A DNA stretch of 13,767 nucleotides from Gammaproteobacteria bacterium. Its GTDB lineage: Bacteria > Pseudomonadota > Gammaproteobacteria > Chromatiales > Sedimenticolaceae. This document shows, one piece after another, positions 7,141 to 13,211 of this stretch. Numbering within the stretch: the first letter of the stretch is position 1; every line of letters begins with the position of its first letter. The stretch lies in the NCBI GenBank assembly GCA_020445165.1, contig JAGRHE010000063.1, positions 1 through 13,767 of the forward strand, written 5' to 3'. The position numbers and the translations under genes are program-made. The notes under the pieces were generated by a model, which had not been told where the DNA came from, did not search any database, and worked only from the letters and a program-made list of their open reading frames with translations.

Positions 7141-9375
7141 ATGAAATCCCTTTACGACGCCTTGTATACCGAATCCCTGTGCCGGCAGGCACGTCGACCT
7201 GTCATGTGGATCCCGGCGATCACACTTCTGCTGTCGGCCTGCGCCGGTGACAGGTTCGTCGAAAGGCCGCCGGCCTGGGCCGAGACCCTGCAGGGAGACA
7301 CCAATCCCCTGTCCAGCGTCACCACCCCGATCAGCACGACGACTCCGCCGGCCATGACCGAGTCCCCTGATCGGGCGGCGCCGGACCCCGCGTTCTACAA
7401 GCCCGGCAGCGGTGTGCTGATCCGGCCGGCAGCCAGCGTCATCAGTGCCCGCGAGCAGTCTGATGGCGACGTGAAGCTCAATTTTCAGAGTGCCAATCTG
7501 CTCGAAGTGATCAAGGTCATCATGGGCGACATGTTGAGCCTCAACTACACCGTGGACGAATCGGTCCAGGGCGTGGTTTCGATGCAGACGACACGCGCCC
7601 TGCACCGTGACGACCTGATCCCGACCCTGGAACTGCTGCTTCGCATGAACAATGCAGCGCTGATCGTCGAGAACGACCTGTATCGCGTGGTCCCGCTGGC
7701 AAGGGCCCTGGCCGAGGCGCGCGCACCGCAGCTGGGCGATTCGAAGATCGCCCTGCCAGCAGGCTTTTCCGTCAACGTGGTGCCGCTCAAGTACATCGCA
7801 GCCGAGGAGATGGCGCAGATCCTCGAACCCTTCGTCACCGACGCCAACCAGCTCCTGCGCGTGGACAGCTCGCGCAATCTGCTGATCCTGGCCAGCGGCG
7901 GTGCACAGATGGAGCGCCTGCTCGACACCATCGACGTGTTCGATGTCGACCGCATGGCCGGCATGTCGGTCGCACTGTTCACGCCCGACTTCGTCGATGC
8001 CAGCACGCTGGCCGAGGACCTGGGCAGCCTGCTGGCCGATCCGGAACAGGGCGGGCTCATGTCCGGGCTGGTCAGGTTCATCGTGGTCGAGCGGCTCAAC
8101 GGCCTGATCGTCGTCACACCGCGTGCCGAACACCTGGCACGGGTGCGTGAGTGGGTGCAGCGACTCGACCGCAATACCGGCGATGCCAACCAGCGTCTTT
8201 TCGTCTACCGGGTGCAGAACGGCAAAGCGGTCGAGCTGGCGGAAACATTGAACCTGCTGTTCAACGAGGACAGTGACACACAGAAACCGCCGGTGAAGCT
8301 CGCACCCGGACTGAAGAAAGCGACCATCGGTGAGGATCCCAAGATGATCGCCGAACGTGATGCCGCACCGGCTCCGGAACGCCCGGCCGTGCCTATCGGC
8401 AACGCCGAGGATGGCCTGAAGATCGAGCGCAACTCGCGCGTTCAGATCATTGCCGACGAGGGTAACAACGCCCTGCTGATTCTCGCCAAGGGTGCCGAGT
8501 ACCGGCAGATCCTGGCCGCCCTGCGCCAGCTCGACGTGAGTCCGTTGCAGGTGCTGATCGAGGTGACGATCGCCGAGGTCACACTGTCGGACAACCTGAG
8601 GTTCGGCGTCGAATGGTTCTTCCGCAACAATTTCGGCGACAAGACGGGCCTCGGCACGCTCGACCTCGGGACGGCCGGGCTGAATGCCCTGCAACCCGGT
8701 TTCTCCTACGCCCTGCAGGGAGGCGGGACCGTCCGGGCGGTGCTCAATGCGCTGGCCAGCGAGACCAATCTGAGCGTGATCTCATCGCCATCGCTGCTGG
8801 TCCTGAACAACGAGGAAGCGACCATCCAGGTCGGCGACGAGGTACCGGTTTCGGTTCAGCAGCAACAGGCGACCACGGCGAATTCGAACATTATCAACAG
8901 CATCGAGTACCGGGAAACCGGGATCCTGCTGCGGGTCAAACCACGCGTGAATGCCGGCGGACTGGTCATCATGGAGGTCGAGCAGGAAGCCAGCCAGGTG
9001 CCGTCGACCAACAACACCGACCCGCTCACCCCACGCATCCGCCAGCGCAAGATCAAGAGCACGGTGGCGGTCAACAGCGGCGACACGATCGTGCTCGGCG
9101 GATTGATCGAGAACAATCGTGATCGCTCCGAGTCCGGCGTCCCGCTGCTGCACAAGGTGCCCGGACTGGGGCCGCTGTTCGGTTTCAAGGAGGACAACCA
9201 GGGGCGTACCGAGCTGATCGTGCTGATCACGCCACGCGCCGTGAGCGACAGCACCGCCGCGCTGCAGGTGACCGATACCTTCCGCCGCCGCCTGCAGAAG
9301 CTGATCCCTGCCCGCACCGTCGATGAATCAGCAACGACCGCACCCGCCGGAGAAGCCGCGGCAGCTGGATTCTGA
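7141..9375 (+). CDS. gspD: Type II secretion secretin GspD, predicted lipoprotein
   Basis: GspD forms the outer-membrane channel. The ATG at 7141 gives 744 residues and an n-region with RR before the hydrophobic stretch and a lipobox LLSAC, with lipidated Cys34 followed by AGD. The frame is open further upstream inside gspN, but that would bury the signal sequence. An ATG at 7204 also yields the lipobox but lacks basic residues and a ribosome site. N0 starts near residue 111 (VKLNFQSANLLEVIKVIMGD). N1 follows from about 210, N2 from about 275 and N3 from about 352, with a long Pro/Lys-rich insertion. The secretin domain then runs to about residue 700. The signature block VNSGDTIVLGG...PLLHKVPGLGPLFG sits near 642-680. 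This is the last gene of the operon. A lipobox without Asp at +2 fits outer-membrane sorting. Confidence 0.96.
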   Translation: MKSLYDALYTESLCRQARRPVMWIPAITLLLSACAGDRFVERPPAWAETLQGDTNPLSSVTTPISTTTPPAMTESPDRAAPDPAFYKPGSGVLIRPAASVISAREQSDGDVKLNFQSANLLEVIKVIMGDMLSLNYTVDESVQGVVSMQTTRALHRDDLIPTLELLLRMNNAALIVENDLYRVVPLARALAEARAPQLGDSKIALPAGFSVNVVPLKYIAAEEMAQILEPFVTDANQLLRVDSSRNLLILASGGAQMERLLDTIDVFDVDRMAGMSVALFTPDFVDASTLAEDLGSLLADPEQGGLMSGLVRFIVVERLNGLIVVTPRAEHLARVREWVQRLDRNTGDANQRLFVYRVQNGKAVELAETLNLLFNEDSDTQKPPVKLAPGLKKATIGEDPKMIAERDAAPAPERPAVPIGNAEDGLKIERNSRVQIIADEGNNALLILAKGAEYRQILAALRQLDVSPLQVLIEVTIAEVTLSDNLRFGVEWFFRNNFGDKTGLGTLDLGTAGLNALQPGFSYALQGGGTVRAVLNALASETNLSVISSPSLLVLNNEEATIQVGDEVPVSVQQQQATTANSNIINSIEYRETGILLRVKPRVNAGGLVIMEVEQEASQVPSTNNTDPLTPRIRQRKIKSTVAVNSGDTIVLGGLIENNRDRSESGVPLLHKVPGLGPLFGFKEDNQGRTELIVLITPRAVSDSTAALQVTDTFRRRLQKLIPARTVDESATTAPAGEAAAAGF

Positions 9376-9545
9376 GACCCGCATAGCAGCGTCAGGGGCG
9401 ACCTGGCGCGTGGTCAAACTGACTCCAACGGAGCACGCGATCGCAACGACCAGGGTAGTTGGACAAAGGGAAAGGGAAAACGATTCACCTACGTAAGAGC
9501 GCTAATTCGAGAATCTTCGAGGGCGCGGAAAAAGTCGGTTTCGGT
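9376..9545. other. Gap between gspD and the toxin gene
   Basis: Apart from the hairpin at 9389-9409, I see no gene, promoter or known repeat here. There is a purine-rich stretch (AAAGGGAAAGGGAAAA, about 9464-9479). Base composition shifts away from the GC-rich secretion genes, and this gap is the likely junction between the operon and the accessory island. An open frame at 9459-9698 on the + strand crosses the toxin gene and is judged a shadow. Confidence 0.5.
9389..9409 (+). terminator. Hairpin after gspD, possible weak terminator or 3' end stabiliser
   Basis: Fourteen bases after the gspD stop, GCGTCAGG and CCTGGCGC can pair as an 8-bp stem with one G-U pair and a five-base loop. No run of T follows, so it does not look like a strong intrinsic terminator. 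It could stabilise the end of the operon mRNA. Confidence 0.35.
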
Positions 9546-10061
9546 TCAAAGTTGACGGGCAACCGCCATAGGCATGAAGAGTCGCATAGGGTTCTCGGTG
9601 AATGCGTCAAAAGTACCAAAATGCTGGTAGAAACCGAGTGCATCCTTATCCAGGGAATCGAGGACGATGCCGACGGCCGGAAGGCCTGCATCGGTTAACT
9701 CGACAGCCTTGCGCAAAGCTGTGATGAGTGTTTTTTCGCCGAGACCTTTTCCAGCCGCAGTTCGCACAACAGCCAGTTGCGCAATCAGTACGACCGGCAG
9801 TTGGAAACGCGGAAGGCTGCGTTGTTGGGCAGGCAGATCACCTCGGGTGACGGTATGAGCCGCAAGCGTAAAGAAAGCCGCAATCGTCGCTTTGCCGGTA
9901 CCCCCTGCTTCGGTAAGCGCCCAAGTTGAACTGATCCCAAGTCGGGCATGTTTGGCCGCGAATCTGCCCAGAAAGGTGTTCAGTGCATCTTTGCCACAGT
10001 CGAAATGCTTGACATCATGTTTTGCGGGTTCGAGCGGCGCGAACTTCTTCGTTAGCGCCAA
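9546..10061 (-). CDS. GNAT-family acetyltransferase toxin (TacT/AtaT-like)
   Basis: This is the toxin of a type II toxin-antitoxin pair. Characterised relatives acetylate the amino group of charged tRNAs and stop translation. The 171-residue length is typical. The N-terminal FDCGKDALNTFLGRFAAKHA and later LAVVRTAAGKGLGEKTL match this toxin family. The acetyl-CoA loop reads A-G-K-G-L-G (103-108), with Ala where Gln or Arg is usual. Tyr145 in GFYQHFG is the expected C-terminal catalytic or structural tyrosine. The start is a TTG inside the end of the antitoxin gene (10-base overlap), with a GAGGG ribosome site six bases upstream. The rare start and coupling should keep toxin below antitoxin. 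The substrate tRNA cannot be told from the sequence. Confidence 0.9.
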   Translation of the reverse strand: MALTKKFAPLEPAKHDVKHFDCGKDALNTFLGRFAAKHARLGISSTWALTEAGGTGKATIAAFFTLAAHTVTRGDLPAQQRSLPRFQLPVVLIAQLAVVRTAAGKGLGEKTLITALRKAVELTDAGLPAVGIVLDSLDKDALGFYQHFGTFDAFTENPMRLFMPMAVARQL

Positions 10062-10357
10062 TCAAAACCCTCTTTATCCAGCCGAGCTGCCGCCTTGCGC
10101 AGGCGTTCGCTTGGGTTGAGAGAAGTATCATTGCAGGCTGCAAGAAAGTGGTCGAACTGATCGCTCGTCACCTGTATCAACGCCTGTGCCGCCAAGCGCT
10201 TTGGCGCATCCTCGCGAATCAGTCGCGTGATGTAATCAGCCATCGAGCCAAAACCGAGCGCAGCGGCACGCTCCGCTAGACGTTTGGTTTCCGGATCAAG
10301 GCGAGTCTCGAGACGCTCACTGCGAGTATTCGAGATTGAATCTGTGTGGGTTGCCAT
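10052..10357 (-). CDS. DUF1778 ribbon-helix-helix antitoxin (TacA-like)
   Basis: This 101-residue antitoxin pairs with the overlapping GNAT toxin. The N-terminal half (RSERLETRLDPETKRLAERA...GSMADYITRLI) is a ribbon-helix-helix DNA-binding domain of the DUF1778 type. The C-terminal half (VTSDQFDHFLAACNDTSLNP...DKEGFDWR) is the flexible part that in TacA-type antitoxins wraps and neutralises the toxin. A longer frame reaches 10483, but the ATG at 10357 is chosen because a GGAGGA ribosome site (10366-10371, minus strand) lies eight bases upstream and the extra residues look unrelated. The gene is first in the operon, and a palindrome over the promoter suggests autorepression by the toxin-antitoxin complex, as in known pairs. 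Confidence 0.9.
   Translation of the reverse strand: MATHTDSISNTRSERLETRLDPETKRLAERAAALGFGSMADYITRLIREDAPKRLAAQALIQVTSDQFDHFLAACNDTSLNPSERLRKAAARLDKEGFDWR
10068..10072 (-). promoter_or_regulatory. Ribosome binding site of the GNAT toxin, inside the antitoxin gene
   Basis: On the minus strand GAGGG is followed six bases later by the TTG start in GATTGG. It lies in the codons for Glu-Gly near the antitoxin C-terminus. This site decides the TTG start, since no ATG or GTG is suitably placed. Confidence 0.6.
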
Positions 10358-10365
10358 GCGTGCCA

Positions 10366-10371
10366 TCCTCC
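10366..10371 (-). promoter_or_regulatory. Ribosome binding site of the antitoxin
   Basis: GGAGGA on the minus strand lies eight bases before the ATG at 10357. It supports that start over the upstream ATGs at 10366 and 10375, which it overlaps or follows. Confidence 0.65.
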
Positions 10372-10397
10372 GCATACCGCGATACTCTTTGAACTCT

Positions 10398-10403
10398 AGT
10401 ATA
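10398..10403 (-). promoter_or_regulatory. -10 box for the toxin-antitoxin operon
   Basis: The minus strand reads TATACT, one base from the TATAAT consensus, about 40 bases before the antitoxin start. At 17-base spacing the -35 position reads GCACAT, which is poor, so transcription may rely on the -10 region or be weak. Confidence 0.5.
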
Positions 10404-10418
10404 CGGCAGATTGCCGTA
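10402..10418. promoter_or_regulatory. Palindromic operator for the antitoxin
   Basis: TACGGCA-GAT-TGCCGTA is a perfect 7+3+7 inverted repeat. It overlaps the edge of the -10 box and fills most of the spacer toward -35. Ribbon-helix-helix antitoxins bind such palindromes to repress their own operon, so this is the likely operator. Binding has not been shown here. Confidence 0.65.
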
Positions 10419-10527
10419 CAATGTGCGTTAGGGTCGAATCGTCTTGGAAGGCGGTAGAGTGACGGAAATTGCGCGCATCGCATTGATTATATGAAAGAAA
10501 ACTGGAAGCGTTGCTGAAAAGAGCTGA
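10419..10527. other. Gap between the antitoxin promoter and the first Rhs fragment
   Basis: I see no gene or clear + strand promoter here. In the Rhs frame the sequence is closed by TGA at 10525-10527. Short in-frame stretches such as HRIDYMKENWKRC do not resemble a known family. The leader shared by Rhs units 2 and 3 is not recognisable here, apart from a CTGAG at the same distance from the core. Confidence 0.4.
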
Positions 10528-11073
10528 GCATCGCCAGACTACAACTACTTCAGGGACTACGACCCCGCCACCGGAAGGTACATCCAGTCGGATCCAATTG
10601 GTCTAGCGGGTGGGATCAATACGTACAGTTATGTGCGTGGGAATCCTCTTAAGTACATCGATCCGGATGGGCTTTTTGGGCGAGCCGCTGCGGGTTCTCT
10701 TGCGCCCCCGGTAGCAGGAGGGCTTGGCAATGGAAACATAAACTGGAATGCGCCTCTTTTGCCGAGTTGGATGCCGGGCATGATGGGCGGTGGGAACGTT
10801 ATTCCGTTCCCGGGAACAGGAAACAACTCCAACACTGGGGAGCAGTGTCCACCATCAGATCCAGATGACCCAAGTGACTGCGAACTTTGGTTTAACGACC
10901 TAAACGTTAGGTTGACGCAGCTTTATTTCAATCACACGAAGAGGCCAATGAACGATATCGAACTAGCTGCCGCAAAACGTGCTTGGGACGAAGAAGCCGA
11001 CAGGTACAACGCAAAGTGCGTGCCCCTGGGATACGATGTGATGACCTTCCGTTTCAGAAACCAAGGTAAGTAG
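10528..11073 (+). CDS. Orphan Rhs C-terminal tip 1 (5'-truncated Rhs core plus variable tip)
   Basis: This is the 3' end of an rhs gene without its body. The first 49 codons (to 10674) encode the end of the Rhs core: [20 protein letters not shown], then [17 protein letters not shown] and DPDGL, which normally precedes the toxic tip. The tip has about 133 residues. A Gly/Pro-rich linker ([23 protein letters not shown]) leads to a compact end with two cysteines ([10 protein letters not shown]...[15 protein letters not shown]). I do not recognise a toxin family. An in-frame TGA at 10525 closes the frame, and the first usable start is a GTG at 10633 without a clear ribosome site, so the unit is probably silent or a relict. 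A small gene follows one base later. Confidence 0.75.
   Translation, partial: ASPDYNYFRDYDPATGRYIQSDPIGLAGGINTYSYVRGNPLKYIDPDGLFGRAAAGSLAPPVAGGLGNGNINWNAPLLPSWMPGMMGGGNVIPFPGTGNNSNTGEQCPPSDPDDPSDCELWFNDLNVRLTQLYFNHTKRPMNDIELAAAKRAWDEEADRYNAKCVPLGYDVMTFRFRNQGK
10535..10674 (+). repeat. Rhs core 3'-end repeat, copy 1
   Basis: This is the first of three direct copies of the DNA for the Rhs core end (others at 11700-11839 and 12681-12820). The first 25 bases are identical in all three copies, and the rest are similar mainly at protein level. Unlike the other two copies, it lacks the upstream leader. Confidence 0.75.
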
Positions 11074-11074
11074 C

Positions 11075-11560
11075 ATGCCGCTGTATCGAGTGTCAAAAAA
11101 TGGGGCGGTTATCAGTATCGTAGGCGGTTCCGAAACCATAGCTTTTTTTGCAGAGTTAAGCGGAGGGCTGGTAGGTCCTATTTCCTTTGTGGCCCAAGGA
11201 CTGGGGCGTAGCAACGGAGAGCACGAGTTCTGGATAAGGGAAAGGTTGTCTGTAGGCGATGAGTTAGTAATCGGGGTGTTGGACGAGGGGGAAGATGTGG
11301 CTCGGAATCGAGCAGCGGAGAATTTTGCACCACAAATCTCGAACAGGGAGTCGCTAACGTTATCGCTTACATTGAACGGTAATAGGAAAGGTCAGTTAAG
11401 TGCTTCAGAGAACGATAGCGTAGGCGTGAACTTGAGCTGGAAAGAAGGGGACTCAGCTACTCTTGTGTCTCTTTCTAGTTCGGGTCGTGATCAGTCAGGG
11501 AAATCGGTTGAGTACGAGTTGTTCGTAGGCGACACCGTGGCGATAAGGGCATCAAACTGA
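11075..11560 (+). CDS. Putative immunity protein for Rhs tip 1 (unknown family)
   Basis: This 161-residue protein is not recognised with certainty. It starts one base after the stop of Rhs tip 1, the position where a cognate immunity gene is expected, and the tight spacing implies coupling. The protein has no signal peptide or membrane span and looks beta-rich, with short alternating hydrophobic stretches such as GAVISIVGG, ESLTLSLTLNG and GVNLSWKEG. The segment HEFWIRERLSVGDELVIGVL is the most family-like part. If it is an immunity protein, its lack of membrane segments would place the target in the cytoplasm. Base composition is lower in GC than the secretion genes, consistent with transfer. 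The immunity role rests on position only. Confidence 0.65.
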   Translation: MPLYRVSKNGAVISIVGGSETIAFFAELSGGLVGPISFVAQGLGRSNGEHEFWIRERLSVGDELVIGVLDEGEDVARNRAAENFAPQISNRESLTLSLTLNGNRKGQLSASENDSVGVNLSWKEGDSATLVSLSSSGRDQSGKSVEYELFVGDTVAIRASN

Positions 11561-11577
11561 CTCACCGCGGGAGGACT

Positions 11578-11839
11578 AGAATGAAAATCGCGCTAGGCGC
11601 ATTTTCTACGCCCAGCCGCATCGTACCTCGGTATTTGCTACAACCCGCTGAACCACCAGCGAATTCAGTACGATCCACCCAGCCTTCGATAGCGGGCTTC
11701 AGACTACAACTACTTCAGGGACTATGATCCGAGCACTGGGCGGTATATCCAGTCTGATCCGATCGGGCTGGACGGTGGATTGAACACCTACCTGTACTCG
11801 AACGCCAACCCGTTGCGCTATGTCGATCCTCTGGGGCTG
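11578..11839 (+). repeat. Leader plus Rhs core repeat, copy 2
   Basis: About 260 bases matched by 12561-12820. The leader (to about 11699) shares blocks such as CCGCATCGTA, CAACCCGCTGA and GCGAATTCAGTACGAT with the other copy, with two single-base length differences. The rest is the Rhs core end. An in-frame TAG at 11690-11692 lies 12 bases before the DYNYF codons. Confidence 0.75.
11581..11727 (+). CDS. Possible 48-residue ORF in the leader of Rhs unit 2
   Basis: An ATG at 11581 follows a strong GGGAGG ribosome site with a six-base spacer. The frame reads MKIALGAFSTPSRIVPRYLL and onward, and ends at a TGA inside the Rhs core, in a different frame from the core. The homologous frame in unit 3 (LGAFSAASRIVSRIL) is conserved in part but has lost its start through a one-base change and stops early. 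The peptide matches no family I know. It may be a chance frame over the leader repeat, or a leader peptide whose translation delivers ribosomes close to the Rhs fragment. Confidence 0.3.
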   Translation: MKIALGAFSTPSRIVPRYLLQPAEPPANSVRSTQPSIAGFRLQLLQGL

Positions 11840-12196
11840 CATCATGGGCCACTTCACGGCCAAATGGGGCATGGTGCGGTTGGCCCCCGGAAGACTCAAT
11901 CGACTTTGAATATTTTGGTAGGTGCAAGGATTCTTACTCTAACTCCGAAAGGTATGTTGGTATCGCCTACAACAGGTGTCGGAGCGGGTTTGTATTCCGA
12001 AACCTGCGCTGCTCCACCAGTCGATTTCTGCTATGACGATCAGGACCCTCGCGACTTCGCACCCGACGCGGCTTCCACTACATTCAAGAATCTAGTAGGG
12101 GTAGGAATTAATCGTAATGGTGTCTGTGTTTCAGTGGGACCGGTACTTAGCATACCGGGCATTCAGTGGGATCCGATTGACTTCATTAGGTATTGA
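11693..12196 (+). CDS. Orphan Rhs C-terminal tip 2 (5'-truncated Rhs core plus variable tip)
   Basis: This is the second Rhs end fragment. The core part encodes [37 protein letters not shown] and VDPLGL (to 11839). The variable tip of about 119 residues then begins HHGPLHGQMGHGAVG and continues with TLNILVGARILTLTPKGMLV and later FKNLVGVGINRNGVCVSVGP. It is rich in Gly and Val, has three cysteines, and shows no catalytic motif I recognise. An in-frame TAG at 11690 closes the frame. The only nearby start is the TTG at 11780 (GGLNTY), with GGTGGA too close to be a good ribosome site. The stop overlaps the next gene's ATG by one base (TGATG), a coupled junction typical of toxin and immunity genes. 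Confidence 0.75.
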   Translation, partial: RASDYNYFRDYDPSTGRYIQSDPIGLDGGLNTYLYSNANPLRYVDPLGLHHGPLHGQMGHGAVGPRKTQSTLNILVGARILTLTPKGMLVSPTTGVGAGLYSETCAAPPVDFCYDDQDPRDFAPDAASTTFKNLVGVGINRNGVCVSVGPVLSIPGIQWDPIDFIRY

Positions 12197-12429
12197 TGAT
12201 GATAGATGCCGCATACATAGTTTTCGCTATTGTTATCTGTGCAGTCATGACCTTTCTGTTCCTTAAGATGCTCAGCCACGCGTTACCTGGTAAAGGAAAA
12301 TATTTGTTGACGCCAGCCTGGATGTTTCGTGCAGACCTGTTTACCCTAGAAGGCCGGTCGTACCGCAACGTGTTACTGGTGTTAATGGCGACATTTACGG
12401 CCGTATCTGCTTGGTATTTTTGGCGATAA
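12196..12429 (+). CDS. Small two-span membrane protein, putative immunity protein for Rhs tip 2
   Basis: This 77-residue protein has two predicted membrane spans. The first is near residues 6-27 (AYIVFAIVICAVMTFLFLKM) and the second near 58-75 (NVLLVLMATFTAVSAWYFW). The connecting segment is basic and aromatic (GKGKYLLTPAWMFRADLF). The ATG at 12196 overlaps the tip 2 stop in TGATG, so the two are probably translated together. Immunity proteins with membrane spans usually guard against toxins acting at the inner membrane or in the periplasm, so this hints at the target of tip 2. The family is unknown. The gene is visibly AT-rich compared with the secretion operon, a sign of foreign origin. Confidence 0.65.
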   Translation: MMIDAAYIVFAIVICAVMTFLFLKMLSHALPGKGKYLLTPAWMFRADLFTLEGRSYRNVLLVLMATFTAVSAWYFWR

Positions 12430-12670
12430 GAAATTGTCCATACAACCATTACCGCAACGACGAATTCAGCACTGGGTGGAATATGCTCTTGATCCGGGCT
12501 TTGATCATTCGGCTAAACCGGAGGAATAATGATCGCCATGGTAATTGGTTCGCCGCAGAGAGATTGAAACTGCATTAGGCGCTTTTTCAGCAGCGAGCCG
12601 CATCGTATCTCGAATTCTGCCGCAACCCGCTGAGCCACTTGCGAATTCAGTACGATTCAGCCAGCCTTTC
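12430..12670. other. Gap between Rhs units 2 and 3, including the unit 3 leader
   Basis: No firm gene is seen. A 31-codon frame from a TTG at 12434 to TAA at 12527-12529 (ending HSAKPEE) looks faintly protein-like. A GGAGGA site also precedes an ATG at 12530, but that frame ends after 12 codons. From 12561 the sequence matches the leader of unit 2. The equivalent of the unit 2 small ORF is broken here. Confidence 0.45.
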
Positions 12671-12820
12671 TGAGAGGCTTCAGACTACAACTACTTCAGG
12701 GACTACGACCCAACAGCAGGAAGATATGTACAGTCTGATCCGATCGGGCTGGCTGGGGGGTTGAATACGTATGCGTATGTCGAGGGTAATCCCGTAGGAA
12801 GAACAGATCCTCTGGGCCTG
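12561..12820 (+). repeat. Leader plus Rhs core repeat, copy 3
   Basis: Matches 11578-11839 through the leader and the Rhs core end, with two single-base length differences in the leader. An in-frame TGA at 12671-12673 lies 12 bases before the DYNYF codons, the same distance as in the other two units. Confidence 0.75.
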
Positions 12821-13201
12821 TTTCCAACTCGATCGTTCCCGGCCTCGATTGGCGCGGGCGGTGGTTTGAGCGGCGGTGGTATGTTCTCCCCAGTCATTCC
12901 TTGGGATCACACAGCCCCGATTCTGCCAGACTTGTCAGGCTATCTTAATGGCGGTAGTGACGATGGAAGGGACGGCCCATTCGATCTTCCTGATGGCATA
13001 AAGCCCCCCGATCGCGACAAGTTGGTATGCACCACGGAGCAGCCACTTCCTGTTCAGCCGTCCAGTCCCGATCCAGGCGACGGATGTAGGAAAGCGGTTG
13101 AGAATATAATCGAGCGATGCACCAAAATTGAGAGCACGGTACTCAGGCGAGCTTGTTTCATCTCGGCAATTCCATTACTTGTGCTTTGCCAAGGGTTCTA
13201 G
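12674..13201 (+). CDS. Orphan Rhs C-terminal tip 3 (5'-truncated Rhs core plus variable tip)
   Basis: This is the third Rhs end fragment. The core part encodes [38 protein letters not shown] and DPLGL (to 12820). The tip of about 126 residues starts with a Gly-rich stretch ([11 protein letters not shown]), then a long Pro/Asp-rich linker, and ends with a helical segment containing four cysteines ([12 protein letters not shown], then [15 protein letters not shown]). The last 15 residues are hydrophobic. No known toxin domain is recognised. The frame is closed by TGA at 12671, and the first start is the TTG at 12761 with a G-run directly before it. The linker-then-cysteine layout resembles tip 1. 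A small gene follows after 10 bases. Confidence 0.75.
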   Translation, partial: EASDYNYFRDYDPTAGRYVQSDPIGLAGGLNTYAYVEGNPVGRTDPLGLFPTRSFPASIGAGGGLSGGGMFSPVIPWDHTAPILPDLSGYLNGGSDDGRDGPFDLPDGIKPPDRDKLVCTTEQPLPVQPSSPDPGDGCRKAVENIIERCTKIESTVLRRACFISAIPLLVLCQGF

Positions 13202-13211
13202 AGATTGGACA

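Noticed and set aside
6898..8694. A 598-codon open frame on the minus strand
   Set aside because: It runs opposite gspN and gspD, is low in complexity with many His, Gln and Asp residues, has no family motifs, and is the usual antisense shadow of GC-rich coding DNA.
9459..9698. A 79-codon + strand frame starting with DKGKGKTIHL
   Set aside because: Most of it lies opposite the GNAT toxin, and it has no family resemblance or clear ribosome site.
10358..10483. Longer antitoxin start at 10483
   Set aside because: The extra residues do not fit the DUF1778 family and would cover the promoter and palindrome, while the ATG at 10357 has a good ribosome site.
12434..12529. A 31-codon frame beginning at TTG after the membrane protein gene
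   Set aside because: It is too short and has no ribosome site. It is mentioned only in the gap entry.
12530..12568. ATG with GGAGGA ribosome site before Rhs unit 3
   Set aside because: The frame ends after 12 codons and has no counterpart in unit 2, so it is not reported as a gene.
10535..12820. CRISPR-like or integron-cassette repeats
   Set aside because: The repeats are spaced about 1 kb apart and encode Rhs core protein. I saw no short regular repeats with spacers, no attC-type core sites and no integrase.
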